From positions 95,620,646 to 95,684,645 of the forward strand of contig JARCOQ010000003.1 in the NCBI GenBank assembly GCA_029207755.1: a DNA stretch of 64,000 nt, written 5' to 3'. This stretch comes from Chamaea fasciata (Eukaryota; Chordata; Aves; Passeriformes; Sylviidae). Below, piece after piece: positions 20,861-34,049 of this stretch. Positions within the stretch are counted from its first letter, which is position 1. The number at the start of each line of letters is the position of its first letter. The position numbers were made by a program, and so were the translations under genes. The notes below the pieces were generated by a model. It had not been told where the DNA came from, did no database searches, and was given only the letters and a program-made list of their open reading frames with translations.

Positions 20861-21016
20861 TGGTTTTTTTTGTTGTTGTTTTCTTGGTTTGTTTTTTTTT
20901 TTGTTTTGTTTTGGTTTTTTTTTTTGGGGGGGGTGGGTTTTTTTGTTTGTTAGTTTGGTTTTTTGGTGTTTTTTTTTGTTTGCTTTGTTGTTGTTGTTTT
21001 TTTTTTTTTTTTTTTA
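20861..21016 (+). repeat. T/G-rich low-complexity tract
   Basis: About 155 bp of T runs broken by single or double G, plus one block of eight G followed by TGGG. It is very similar in style to 61090-61160 and 62172-62309. The sense-strand reading is A/C-rich. Confidence 0.85.
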
Positions 21017-22515
21017 ATTGAAATCCTTGTGAGCTTAATCATTGGCTTCAAAAGGAGCAGAACCAGGCTAACACTGGGCACTTCTGGAAATTGCATTCAG
21101 AGCTCATTTGAGCTCATTTGCATTGGTTCAAGAGGCAACACAAACTCTATGGGACAGTCATGCAGATAATGAATATTTCAGGAGATTTTACTACTCTGGT
21201 TTCATGTTCAAGGCTAAACTTATGTTCCAATCTTCAAAAATGTACCTATAATGACTGTGCAAAGTCAGTCCTGTATAAATATCAAAGTTTCATAAAAATA
21301 CATTGTAATCCAGAAAAATTAAAGAAGTTAAATTTAGATTCATATGTTAATTATTTCCTTCCACTTGTTCTAGCTAGAAGGAGTATTTAAGCACAGAAAC
21401 TTAGTTTTAGCAAAAGTCCTGAATATCACTTTTCTACATGTAAAATACTTCTAGCATTTCTCACTTAGCAGAATGCTACCGATATGACAGGTTTCACTGG
21501 AGGTAATAGGGAAATTTAAATGCCAAACCCACAGCAGATACAAGGAAGAGGATTTTCAGGAAATTACAAGAGCCAGCAAAAGAAAAAAAAATGTGGTGGA
21601 AGGGCAAATGGGTGAATTAATTTTTTTTTTTTTTCATCTTGTCAGGATTTTTTTTGGCATTGGATCCAATGCAATTCCAGTGGGAATAAGCAGGAGAGCA
21701 GGGAGATCCAGACCAGGATCCCTCCTGGTGGGGCATTACTGAGCCCTCTCAGAAGACATTGGGAGAAGTACAGGTTGGAGATTGGAAAGAAGTGTAGAAT
21801 GGAAAGATTTGTTGTTGCCACTTTCACTGTACAGTGTTTCTATCCATGAAGGAACAATGCCAGGCCTATGGAGCTAGCCCAGGCATAAGACTAAAATAAT
21901 TTTGGCTCAGAGGCTTCATGGAGTAACTTCAGTCTCTTTTATCTTTGCAGAGATTGCTCTGTCTCTTTCTCTTTGCCTCTAGAAATCCCCAGCGACTGAA
22001 TGGTTCTGAACTGGGGCATGCTGACTGCATACTTCTCTCCTCAGGTAAGATTTAATTAATTCCCTGATTTTCTGCATGTACTATTTTTTCTGTCCTTAGC
22101 TGCTACCATTATTTATACTGCCTTTCTGCATTTTTTGAACTGTGTGAGAAAGAACTTGATATGTTTTTTAATTACACTGAAATCTATTTTTCCTATAAGC
22201 AGCCTAAAATGCATCATGCTGGCACATAAAATATTTCCATGCACTCGAATGCAGATGCACACATTGAGTTTAAATTAATTATGTTGCTTTAGAAAAAATA
22301 TTCCTGTGCCTTCCATTACCACCTCTGCATGCTGCCTCTTTTGCTACCAGTCAGGACTTCCCAGCTTCCCAGCAGCAAGTGCCATGACGTGCTGCCCGCT
22401 GTTCTCACATCTAGCATCAGCACATACCCCCTTAACATGCCAGTTGCCAAAGGCAGGGTATGTGCCTAATGTGAAGTAGCTTCTGTGCGCTACCCAGGGG
22501 GTGCTCTGTGCTCAG

Positions 22516-22562
22516 AAGATGCCAGGGGGAAGCTGTGAATCAGTTCTCCCCCTGGGCATCTT
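22516..22562 (+). repeat. Perfect-looking hairpin (inverted repeat)
   Basis: The left arm AAGATGCCAGGGGGAAG (22516-22532) pairs with the right arm TTCTCCCCCTGGGCATCTT (22544-22562), with one bulged base. The 11-base spacer starts CTG and ends CAG, so it extends the stem. No known RNA family was recognised. Confidence 0.7.
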
Positions 22563-25254
22563 GCCCACACTTTTTATCCTGCCAGCATCGCCTGCCTTGG
22601 AGGCAGCACCGGGCAGCTGCAGATCCCCTCCCTGCAGCAGAGAGCACTTCCTGGCAGCAGGGATGAATCAGTTCCAACATATGCAAATTCAAATGTTCAT
22701 TTCCAAACAGCTCAGCCTTTGGAAAAAAGCTCCATTTGTATGTGAAGGAATACCATAAAATGATGGAGGCACAGGGAAAAGTGCAGGAGAAGACAGCCTG
22801 AAGAGAACATGCCCTGCAAAAAGGAACAAAGCCATGCAGATTCTCTTGTCTCCTAGTAGCATTGCTGTAAGCCTGTGCTAAAAAAAAAAAGAACAAAAAA
22901 CCAAAAAACCAAAAAATTAATCAAAAATGCATATGGGCTTTTCTTCAGTAAATGTATGTGGATACATTTGTGTCTGAAGAAGAAGATCCCATTCCTGGTT
23001 GGTCCATTACTGTAGGAACCAGCAATCCTCTCAAGAATATCTGCCACTCAGCCACTGCACAGCAAGATTGGTCCAGGTTTGCAAAACAGCCAGTGATATG
23101 ATTTCTATAGCTCCCTGCATGCGACAATGGGTCCAAGTGAAGCACTTGAAGACAGTAACAGAGGTATAACATTTGGTATTCTTCACCTGAAAAAGTGTCT
23201 TCAAAAGCTCATATAACCAGCTTAACTTTTCTGTTTATGATGAAATTGGGAGTTTCAGCTCAAAATTAAATTAAAATTAGACTGAATGTTGAGTGCTTTA
23301 AAAATTCACTCTTCAAACTAGGTAATTTTTCCCTGATAAGAAATGTACACTACAGTCAGTAACCTGCTGGTTACCTTGAACACCTTAAAATTATCAGTAG
23401 AGTAATTCTTGAATTTTCATCTCTGTGCTGCTGACTCTCTCATGCTCTGCTCTTCTGTGTTTTGTGTATCTTGTCCTAGGTAAAGCAATTAACAAAGGGT
23501 TTGATGGGCACTGCAGTATGACCTTGAAGTTGCCACGTTCTGTGAGTTTCCTGGAGGTTTGGAATGACTTCAAAATCTATGAATCTGGAATACTCAAAAA
23601 GGTCAGCATCACAGCAAGGAATGCTGAGAAAAGCTGTCAGATTAGGATTGCTAAAAGGAGAGAAAAAAAGATTACCAGCTTTCATGTAGTCTGTGGCCTT
23701 AACAATCCACTGAAGCTGTTGGTAGGAGATTGCGGCCAAGCCAATATCAGCCATTCCTTAGGTATTATATTTATCTGTTTTTGTTCAAGTTGTCCATGCA
23801 CAAACAACAAGAGAAGGATTCTACAAGATCACAGGAAAGAAGCGAGTTGGATCAAATGCAGGGGGGAAAAAAAAAGGCTGAATGGGAAGGATGAAAAGAA
23901 AAAGAGCATGGTGAAAGTCCAATTTATATGTCCTTCTTCAAAATGGTGTATCTAATATAAGTATGAGAGACCAAGCTTACAAAATACTTCTAGACCTAAT
24001 AAAGAAAGAAGCAAGAGTCCTGCCTCTAATGTGAGTTCTCTCCGCCTAGTATTATGGCAAAGCCATAAATCAGTAGGATTGTAAACATCTGGGAGTTCTC
24101 TGGGAAATACATCCTGGGCAGCATGAGGGCTACGGTGTTTGCAAAAAACCCCCAAGCCCATTAAAATAATCCAAGTGACAAAAAATGTAATGGGTAGGGA
24201 TTTTCTTCACTATTAACAGCTTGTTTCTTACACTCCTGTTTCAAAAGAGCAACTGAAAAGATGATTTTCAGTGCACATTTGGAAAGGTAACGTAAAAATA
24301 ATAGTTTGGTGTAAAATGTTTAGCTGACTAATTGCATCTAAAAGCTGAGACTTGTTTTGCTTCACATGCAGCCACTGCATTGTGCTCACTACTAACCTTG
24401 AGAAGTGCTATTGTAGCATGAAGTTCCTTACATGGGATGGGTTTTCACATGTTTTCTGCATGTCTGTGTTTCTCTCCGGAAACATATATCATCCAGTAAC
24501 AGGGACAGGATAACATTTGGATAAAGGGAGCAAACTCAGGAGTTTCACTTTCCCAGACAGATAAAACAGAGATACTATTTTCTGTTTTGGGGTGAGGCAT
24601 CTCCAGCAAGTGAGCAAAATACTTCAGTTTTCATTCCATGAAAACAAGCAGCTTTTTCCCTCTAGGCCTAAAAACATTTGTCAGAAGCCTAAGTGAAGAA
24701 ATATGAAAATACTGAGTGTGAATTATATCAGACTGTGAGAGGCAGTCTGGTCTAGTAAGAAGGCTAATGAACAGTGCAGCTAAGGGAAATCCAGTTTTGT
24801 TACTGTTTTTCTATGTGACTTCATACTGATTCTTGAAACCCTCTAAGACTTGCTCTAATTTTTCATGTGGCTGACTTTAGACTCATGCTCCACACTGAGT
24901 GCTAACTTACCTCAGACATGTAGTAAGCATATTTAATTCATACTGAAGGGAAAAATCCCTAGTGACAGTCCAGTTATGAACCTGTCTGCAAGGAGGACAG
25001 TTGGACATTACCACAGTTGTGCCCATCCCTACAAGTACTCCATCCTACTGCCTCGAGGTAGACTCTGCTGGTAGACACTGGGCAGACAAACCAGATGCAA
25101 TGAATTAACACTTAGGAACGTACAGTTTTCTCCCCAGCACTCTCAGAACCACAAACACTAAGGTGCAGGTTTGCACAAGACATTGCCAGATGGTTTTGTG
25201 CCTGAAGGACTTGGTATCCAAGACTGAGAAAGTTAGCTTCCTCAGTTAGCTTTT

Positions 25255-25600
25255 CATTCTTATGAAAAAAAAGTGTACGGGAATTTTACTGCTGTCTACA
25301 AATACCTAACAGGTTGGTGTGGTGGAGGCATAACAGGAGTTTTCTCAGAGCTGCACAGCTGAAGGACATCCAATATGGGGACAAAGTTCAGCATAGGAAA
25401 GCCAATTTATTATAAATAATAAAAAGAAAAACACAACAAAACCCAAACAAACCCAAACATCAGTCTAGTCAAACACTGGAATAGTTGTGGGAACTCTAAC
25501 CTCGGTAACACTCACAACTTGACTGCACAAGGTCCTGAGCAACCTATTCCAACTGGACTTGTTCTGAGCAGGAGTACAGACTAACTAACATTTGGATACC
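25255..25600 (+). mobile_element. Old CR1 LINE 3' fragment
   Basis: Seen: CTGTCTACAAATACCTAACA at about 25293-25312 matches the end of CR1 ORF2 (VYKYL). Further on, AGGTCCTGAGCAACCTATTC and GGACTTGTTCTGAGCAGGAG resemble the CR1 3' UTR. The copy is diverged and interrupted by an A/C-rich stretch near 25425-25460. Plus orientation, antisense to MYT1L. Confidence 0.65.
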
Positions 25601-27805
25601 CCGAGCTACATGATTTTATGATTAGGTAATGCATCTTAAAAGCTGTATCAGAGAGAATACTGTTTGGCCTCCTATTGGCAGTGAGCAAAATACTCCAGCA
25701 GCCTTTAATTAGAGACTCTACTCCAGAAACATCATGCACTATCATTTTTCCTTGATTCCAGTCCCTTCTGGATAGTTCGAGTTTCAACCATCAGGAAATT
25801 TATCAGTGTAGTTTTATGTATTCAAAGTATTTGTGTATTTCTTTGAATTTGTATATGTTCTTCTCAACAAATGAAAGTGATGATTTTGAAGTCCAGCTTG
25901 CAGAGTTAATGAATGCTCAGAAATTCTCAGTGAGGTAGATGAAGTGGATCACAACAAATATCCTGATCAGTGAGAGGGACTGTGTACCCGAGATAATACT
26001 CTCAGCTTTTACTTTGGGCATCCATCTGCCTCTGCTTCGAAGTTTCCTGCTCCCCTTGAAAGGATGCTGCAGCTGTCTGGGTAGCAGCAAAGGAAACAAC
26101 AGAGCTTTTAGTACAGCATTCAATAACCTGAAATTGGTGTCATTTCACCCTAACCTGTCAGAGTGGATGAGGCAGTTTGCACATTATGAGAACAAAGGAG
26201 ACGTCCCTTCAGTGAGGGCAGGAAACTGATAAGACTATTAAAACTCTTTCAAAGTAATATCTTCATTTTTCTGTTGGAATCTGAGACTGTATTGAACAGC
26301 ACTTAAGTAGTAATTCCAGCTCCATACGAATGTTCCAAGGTATCAATAGGTAGAGCACTTGAGAATAAATTTTGCTTTTCATTGTCGTGGGATATGTTCT
26401 CGTGTCTTTTTTTACTTTGGCCCTCCTTACTTTCTTATCAAAGTTAACAAAGGCAGAAAGTCCATGCTTTTGTACAATTTCCCCTTCTGCAGCTCCCATA
26501 GGACAAGGCAGTGCAAGCTTGGTTTATACTGTAAACATCTCATGAAAGAGCTACATCAGGTTTGCAGTCTGAGAGCTGCAGGAATAGTCTCCCAAGCAGC
26601 CGCACAGTGCAGGGAGGTTGGAGGTTCCAGCCAGGGATAAAGCTCTGTTGTACCTCAGGGCTCACAGCTCCCATGCACTGCACAGGTAGCAAAGCAGCTC
26701 TCAGTGAGAGGCTAACTTAGCCTTACATGACTTTTACAAGAAGGTTTCCCTCTGACTTTTTCAAAGCAATAAACTTCTTTTCCAAAACCACTTCCTGTTT
26801 TAGTGTGTTTATAGTCAGTTGAGCCTGGGCATGTATTTACTGCTCCTGGCTCTGATTTCTAATTGACTTGGTTACTGTTGATACAGACCTGGTCTAAACT
26901 TTGATTATTACTTTTCTTTTTCCAGGAACCATAATTTTCTATTACCAGAGTGAACGTTTGCATCTTCTAGTCAAACTCTGCCAAAGTATTTTTTAAGAAA
27001 ACACTATCCTTGCAACCATTCCTGTTAAATAAAAGCCCCTTGCCAAGGACTTGGAAGAATATCACATGAAGCAGGAACCTAGCTGCAACACGAATTCTCT
27101 GTTTCGATTAGCTCAGAGGTTGGGATCCTCACCTATACATGACATCTTAACCTTCTTACATGAAGCAGAGATAGGCATAATTCCACTCAGCACCTATTCA
27201 GACATAGGAAAACCTCTAATTTCAAGATGAATACAGGATCACAAGAAGGTCAACTGTGGAATAAGTTATCCAGCAAACTACATCTTACAGAAATGTCTCC
27301 CACATATACTTCCCAGTGGCAACTGGGAATATATAGTTGTCAACTGTATCTTTTGCACAGAACGTAATCCATTGGCAGGGTCTTTAGAAACAGCCAGTTT
27401 CCCCTTTACATGGTGAGAGAAGCTTATAAGAAAAATCAACCCTTGGATAAGTATATTATTCATTACATTTACTTTACCTTTGAATGGAAGTATCTTCATT
27501 GACATGAACAGATAAAAAAAAAATTTCTTAGCCTTTAAGACAATCCCATTTCCTTTTGAATTTTAAGATGGAATAAAAATATTTTTGAGATTGTTCTTGA
27601 TTATGTAAGACCTTATTTGAAGGTATAAACACATCTGGTCTGTGGTACATTAGCATTCACAAGAATTTTTCGAAATTGGAGATACGTGGTCCTGATATGT
27701 TTCCTTATTAGAATTTGTGAATCATCAGCATTTACTCTGGCTTCAGTAGAGTTAACACAAAAATTTGTAAAGATGAAATTAAAATCAGTTAAATTATTAT
27801 TAAAC

Positions 27806-27806
27806 A

Positions 27807-27858
<52 letters not shown>
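27806..27858 (+). repeat. (AAT)n microsatellite
   Basis: About seventeen uninterrupted AAT/TAA units, the longest pure microsatellite in the window and a likely length polymorphism. Confidence 0.95.
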
Positions 27859-28214
27859 TATTAAACTGTTATTCTGGATAACAGTTTCACATTAAAAAAT
27901 GCAGAAAATTACTTCTCATTTGTATTGAATATCAATAATTTTTAATTTACAGAGGTTTATTCTATCAAATAGAATTCCAACAAAAGTTAAGAACTTTCTT
28001 ACCAATTCTAGAATAATTAAACTTTAAAAAAACTCTTTTCTTTAAAAACAAATAGCGATAGGACCCTGTCTATGACAGTATCAACCTGAAACTGCTTTTG
28101 TCAAGTGGAAGGAGTGCAAACTCTACATGGAATTCGGCCTTGTAATATTGTTCTTACTCCATTAAAAACATGTTACTAAGAGAAAGCTTTTCAAAGTTGC
28201 AGAACATAATCTTG

Positions 28215-28435
28215 GATCCAAAGCTGGCTAAAGACAGTGGGAGGTGTTCTATTGACACAGCTGCCCAGGGACACTGTGGGTGCCCCATCCCCGGAGGTAT
28301 TTAAGGCCAGGCTGGATGGTTTTGAGTTACCTGGTCTAGCGGAAGGCGCCCCTGCCCATGGCAGAGGGGTTGGAACTAGATGAGCTTTAAAGTCCGTTCC
28401 AACCTAAACCTTTCCGTGATTCTATGATTCTACTA
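28215..28435 (+). mobile_element. CR1 LINE 3' end (relatively young)
   Basis: Seen: a standard avian CR1 3' region, with GGAGGTATTTAAGGCCAGGC, CTGGTCTAGCGGAAGG, CCCTGCCCATGGCAGAGGGG, TTGGAACTAGATGAGC, then TCCGTTCCAACCTAAACC, and the terminal octamer-type repeat ATTCTATGATTCTA. It is 5'-truncated, as usual for CR1. It differs from the remembered consensus at few positions, so it is younger than the other repeats here. Antisense to MYT1L. Confidence 0.95.
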
Positions 28436-30104
28436 CTTAAAAAGATTTTGAATTAGGTCTTAGTAAAGAATTAGAAACAATAAAGAACTTTTTATGTGAA
28501 TGTGAATGGTAAGGATTAAACCTTAGTCGGTTTAAAAAAGCAAAAGAAAAATATTCTTAATAACTTCATTCTTTCAGATTCTTCACACTCAAGTCACAAA
28601 AGTTGTATTCCGTGTTATTCAAAAGCAAGGCCCTTGCCCCTCCTTCATTATACCTATACTTATAGAACATACTTACGCTTTCCTGACAGATGGTGCTTGA
28701 TTAGTGCATCAGAGGAAAACAAACCACCACCTACAATGGTTCCTGGAGAAGCCTTGAGGAAAAACCCATGATCTATCATTTATAAAATTATTTAGTTATT
28801 TCCAGATAATTTTTTATCATCCCCCTGAGGTTCTTTTCTTTAATTTTTTACAAATCTTATTCATGGGAAACAAACCAGTGAGTTTTCTCTGCAGTGTCCA
28901 GCATATCTCTGCAGTGTCTAGCATTATCAACATTTACAGCTTTTAAATTAAAACTTATTTGTGAAATGCCCAGCAGTTTCTGAATTCACTCCCCATTGAA
29001 GAATAACTCTGGGATTTAAAAGAAAAAAATACAGTTTTTTTAAGAAATAATGAAGATTTTCTTTATTCTTCACCTATTGTCTGACATCATGTCTGATTCA
29101 TTACTGAAATTGGGACTCCAATCATAGTCAAAAATGAATGTTTTTTACCTATTAAACCCTGAATTCAGCATTCAATAGATTGCATTTAATGCGAGGTCAT
29201 TTTATTTCATTTGGCTATCATCAGTTTATACAAGAAAACAAAAAATCCTAAGCTCATAGCTTACTAGTAAAAGGAATAAGTTGTGATTTTCTAATTGTTC
29301 TTTAGAATACTTTTGGTGTGCACCATATAGAAGTGCTAGACTGGCCAAAAAAAAAAGTAGTTCTCTACCTGTAAAAAAGAAAAGAAAGTCTATAACTTGG
29401 TTTTCTCATAAACTGTATTGGTATGTTTTGATTCTTTTCCTATTTAATTTAGAAGAAAAATACTTGGGTACGTAATCTCTTCTGAATAAATTACAGTTCT
29501 TTTAGCTGATCATATGCTTTCATAATGACATTCCCATTAATTTGCAGTCTGAAAATTTGGAAACTAGGTTCTGTTCATCTCGGTGTACTGCTAACTCTGA
29601 AGCCTGAAGAAGGCATTTTAAATATGACTCTGACTGACTACTTTACAGCTCATTATTCAAATGAAACTCTGTCAATATTATAACTCTGGAGACTACATCT
29701 TAAATATAATTTATTCAGATTAATTTTTTGAAGGGTCTGGATTTTTCCTTTTTTTCCCACAGTCCAAAAAATAATACCCAATCATAGGAATGTGCCTATA
29801 TTTCAGTCCTCCTCTGCCTCCTTATTACAGAAAACATATACTGCTGAAGCTGAGTACAGTGCAAGAACAGTCAAGCATACAAGAATAATTAATGATGGCC
29901 AGCGGTAAAGTACTCCTCAAAATTTAAGGTTGTTTCATACAACTGAGGCCATGCTGAAAGAGCACAGTGTTGTTATCTGTGGAAGGAGAGAAATCAACAG
30001 ACTTTGAAGCAGTGGAAATTCTGCGTGTGTTAGGGAAGGAGAGCAGTTTTTACATGCAGATGAGCAAATGTAAATTCCACTTACTGGGAATACAAAAATA
30101 TTTT

Positions 30105-32215
30105 AAAAGAAGATTACGATGAGGTGTTTATGAGGGATATGGGATATTTTAGAGATATAAAACATTGATATAGATACTACAGTGCTGCAAAAAATGTGTG
30201 CCACATAAAGTCCCAATAGCACTGAGATAAAAGTAAAGGGATGAACTTAACTGCATGGCAAAATCAGATGTTACTGTGCAGATACAGACACCACATAATC
30301 GAGTTGCAACTGGCCATTTTAAGAAACCAAATCATGTAAGGAATTTTATAACTTCAAAAGATTTAAATAAGGCAATCAAACATGAATGCTAGCCCAAGAG
30401 AGTAGCTGAGGGCATCTGCCCAGATCATCACTGTTGTATCTTAGCGTAACTCTTCCAAAGGCAGTGGAGCTATGCTAATTTACACCAACTGAGGATCTGG
30501 ACAATCATGTTCGGGACTTCAAGTGACAAAATTACTTTTATTTTGGGATATATATTAAAGGGTTTTGGCAAGTCTGACCAAACACAGAAAGTGCAAACCA
30601 CTGCATTTTTAATTCCCCTTTTAGCAACTGTATAGTTTATGCAACTTCCCATGGGGATCACCTCAGCACTTGGGATATACCACAGCATCATGTTGCAGAT
30701 CTTTGCAGATCTGGATGGAATGAGTAATTGGTTATGATCTGTTGATTCAAAGCAAAAATGATCAACACCACAATGGGAGTCTGCACAATTACCAAACTGT
30801 GCCAAAGAAAAGACCCTTGAATTGATTACAAGCAAATGCCAGGCTGAATGAGATTAATTATGTAGGACAAGTTCAATGACAAAGAAGTATGACCAAACCC
30901 AAGGAAGACAGAGGCAACTGTACAAATGAAAAAACTCCAAGACAAGAAGGCCTTAGAGAGATTCATTGGGCATATTAACATAGCTAAACAAATTCATTTA
31001 TAATTAATCACAATTAAGTTCTCCTCTCAGAATAGTTGCTCAGAAACTGCACAGTATGGCACTAGAATGACTGACAAGAGAAAGGCTTTGAAAATTAAAC
31101 CATCAAACAAACATTCACACTGAAATATTTGGTGATTAGTGAAGAGCTAGGAACTAAAGAGTGTATCTTCAAAACTGCCTAAGTTGTTATTGCAGACACT
31201 GAATTCCAATTTCAAAGTTAGGCATATAGAAATTACAGGGATGTGGATGCCCACCACTTACATTCCTTCTAAAAACCAGTTTAGACTCTTTAAGTCATAC
31301 AGGTTCCTTTGAAAAAATTGCTCTAATTCAGTGACTGTTTATCTGAATTGAGACTATTTTGGTAATAACTGAGTGGCAAATGGTTTTAAATATTGGTTCA
31401 ATATTTATTGATTCAAATCCAAATCCAAACAGTAAAAAAATACAAGCTACGCTTATCTTTTGTTTTGAATAATTAAGTACATAAAGAAACAGGCCATTAA
31501 CTATTTGGCTGTTGTAGATACCTCTATGCAAAGGAAGCCTCTCATTTCAGAGCATTTCATACTATTGACAACTTACTAAGGCCCTGATTCTGCAAGGTGC
31601 TTCATGCAAGCAATTTTGTGCCTGCATGGAACATTTCACAGCATCAGAGATACTGACATACTGGTATTTTAAGGAGCTTTTTAGAGAGTTCATGCTTTTA
31701 AGAGTACCTCGGAGTAATGAAAACAATGATGAAGGGTCTCATGTAAACAAAACTCAAGTGTTTTCCATTTCAGAGACAAAAGTTGACAAACTTAAGTGAG
31801 AAAAATGGAATGACTCAACCTTACCGGAGTCTGAATGAGTTATTCTAACAGAGAAAAAGCCCAGCCACTTCCATATGTAAAACTTATTGCGACTACAGAG
31901 ATGAAGTTGCTGCAGATGATGGGTTTCTATACAAAGGACATTATCATAACACCACACAACATGAGGTTGGAAATGCTAGGTATAACCTACAGTGCCCATT
32001 TGAGTATTGAGAAGTGCAGGAACAGAGCCCAAGGTGTTCTGTTCTGGCCAGGCATGCATGCTGCCATCAAAGATAAGGTATCCAAGTGGAAATCTGCAAT
32101 AAATACAGGAAACAAAAATGCAAAAAAAACCCACTGAAACCACATAAGATTCCTAATTTCACTTGGCCCAAGGATTGTTGAGCAAAATGGGGAAGATTAT
32201 TCCTTATAGATGAAC
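30105..32215 (+). mobile_element. Decayed Ty3/gypsy-type LTR-retrotransposon pol (RT to integrase)
   Basis: Seen, in order on the plus strand with frame changes and stops: EDYDEVF and a VPIALR-like lead at 30109-30230; RT start at 30321-30386 (KKPNHVRNFITSKDLNKAIK); GFWQV near 30559 and ESANHCIFNSPF near 30584; LPMGITSALGIYH at 30642-30680 followed by IFADLDG; INYVGQ near 30843; ALERFIGHINIAKQI near 30947-30992; integrase at about 31893-32090 with YRDE, AHLSIEKCRNRAQGVLFWPG and a VSKW box. Known: the order RT, connection, integrase and the LPFGI/SAPE, ALQRFLG and YWPGM motifs are those of Ty3/gypsy elements. The RT catalytic box is gone and both integrase zinc-finger Cys are replaced. No LTR was found. 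It is a fossil; gag and protease are not seen. Confidence 0.85.
30419..30501. repeat. Palindromic (MITE-like) repeat inside the gypsy reverse transcriptase
   Basis: Seen: the left arm CCAGATCATCACTG...TTAGCGTAACTC is an imperfect inverted copy of the right arm GGAGCTATGCTAATTTACAC...GAGGATCTGG, with the centre near 30460. It lies where the gypsy RT spacing is about 70 bp too long, which suggests an insertion. Known, from memory: hairpin repeats with the arm GGATCTGGCC next to TTTACACC are abundant in turtle and crocodile DNA. I cannot name the family. Confidence 0.7.
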
Positions 32216-32833
32216 TAATAATTGGGGATCTATGTTCCTTGGTTTTGTTTTTAATAATTTAAATTAGACTAGCACACTAACTTGCAATTTAAGAACACAT
32301 CAAAAACTACAGTTTGTTCAGGTTTTTTTTACCACAACATTGCAGATAAATTAATAAAATACTATCATTTACAAATGGCTCATTTCAGCACTTTTTAGCA
32401 TTTCTCCAAATACATCACATCTGGTTCTTGGAATCACATTTCCTATACAAAAGTTAGCTAAAGCATCAAGGAATTTCAAAAAGTGTCTGCAGATTCAAAG
32501 AATACATACTGAGCATCAAAGGAGTATTTCAACTTAACACAAGATTACTTACTAGGCTCAACAACCTTAGCATTCAAGAAAAACTGTAATGACAACTTCT
32601 ATTAAGTTTCCATGTTAAAAAAAAAAAAAAACAAAAACAAAGACAAAAAACATAAACCACAGGAGTAAAAAGGTGATAATAGGAATGGAAATGGTCATTT
32701 CACTTGCAGCAAAGAGTAATTTTCTAAGATAAAAGTCAGTGAAAACTACATAATGGGTCTCAGGCTTGCTGCATTCTTATAGGAGGACAGATGTAATCTC
32801 AACAGGAAAAGGGAAGGAGAAGGTGGGAAAGAG

Positions 32834-32852
32834 AAGGCAAGGCAAGGCAAGG
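32834..32852 (+). repeat. (AAGGC)n short tandem repeat
   Basis: Nearly four units of AAGGC (GGCAAGGCAAGGCAAGG) in a purine-rich stretch. Confidence 0.85.
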
Positions 32853-34049
32853 GATAAGACTTCTTTGCGGATGAAACAACAAATGCACATCTAGGAACTA
32901 AACATCAGAAACACCTCAAGTGGAAAACACAGGATGTAGGTGGAGAATTCACTCCAGCAGGTAAACAGAATTCTGCAGAAATAACTGGTTTGAGTACATA
33001 AAGTGACTGTATATTGGGAGAGCTATCAAGGTTTAAAATAGTATGGGCACTGGTCAATGTCCAAGAATAATGTGGTTACCTATATAAAGAGGGAAATGTT
33101 ACTGTGGTGTTTTACTAATAGATCCTAAAAATTTTTGTCTACACATTTTAAATTTATATTTGGAGAAGACCTATTTTTTACCAGATGACTACAGCAAGGA
33201 GGAAAATGCTACTCTTTTCCAGTAATATTTTATTTTATATATCAATCAGAATAAAAACAACAGAAGCTTCTCAGTTTCTGGGAGGCTGTCTCTTCTTCCC
33301 AGTTCTTGCTGAGCAAATTGTAGCAAAATCACATCAGTAAAAAAATTAAATAATAGATAAATAATTAATATAGAAGAGTTTCCCTAGAAGTATGAGGTAA
33401 GGATATCCTTTTTATCACAAAAACACTGTACTGCATGGAGTTGTTTTTCAAGAAGAATCATGGCTAAAAGGGAGAGCTTCAGAGAAGTTCACTTTTCTAT
33501 GTGAGCACTGCCAGGGTGACACCTCTGAGAACAGGGAGATGAGTGAAAGGAAGTCAAGAGAAAGAGTAGAAGATCAATAAGAATATGGAAATCACTGAGG
33601 CAGAATGACATGGAAGAAAGACGGAAGCACAGAAATTCCGACTCTTACTTTATTGTGGAGAATATGCAAAAATAGACTGAGCTCCTCACTTAGAGTTAAG
33701 AAGAGATGTGGGAAACAAAAGCTCTTAGGTTTCAATGTAGTGAGGGGAAGGAAACTGCACTCGCCCTTCTATAGGAAATACCAAAAGACATCCACCAGAG
33801 AAAACAAGAAAATCCACACAGATGCTTTGAGACTGAAGGACTGGGCATACTAAAACAGTATCAAGAAGTATCCAAACTTGTAGGCACCTGGTTGAACTGG
33901 AAATCTTCCTGAGGATTGGATTGTTCAGAATAAGCAATAACGGAATTGTCTGGCAGAAAATTGACCCAAGACAACAAGAGCAGATGTTGAGGATGGGATA
34001 TTTAGTTCCACAGCAGACCAAGCTAACACTTAGTTACCTATACACATAA

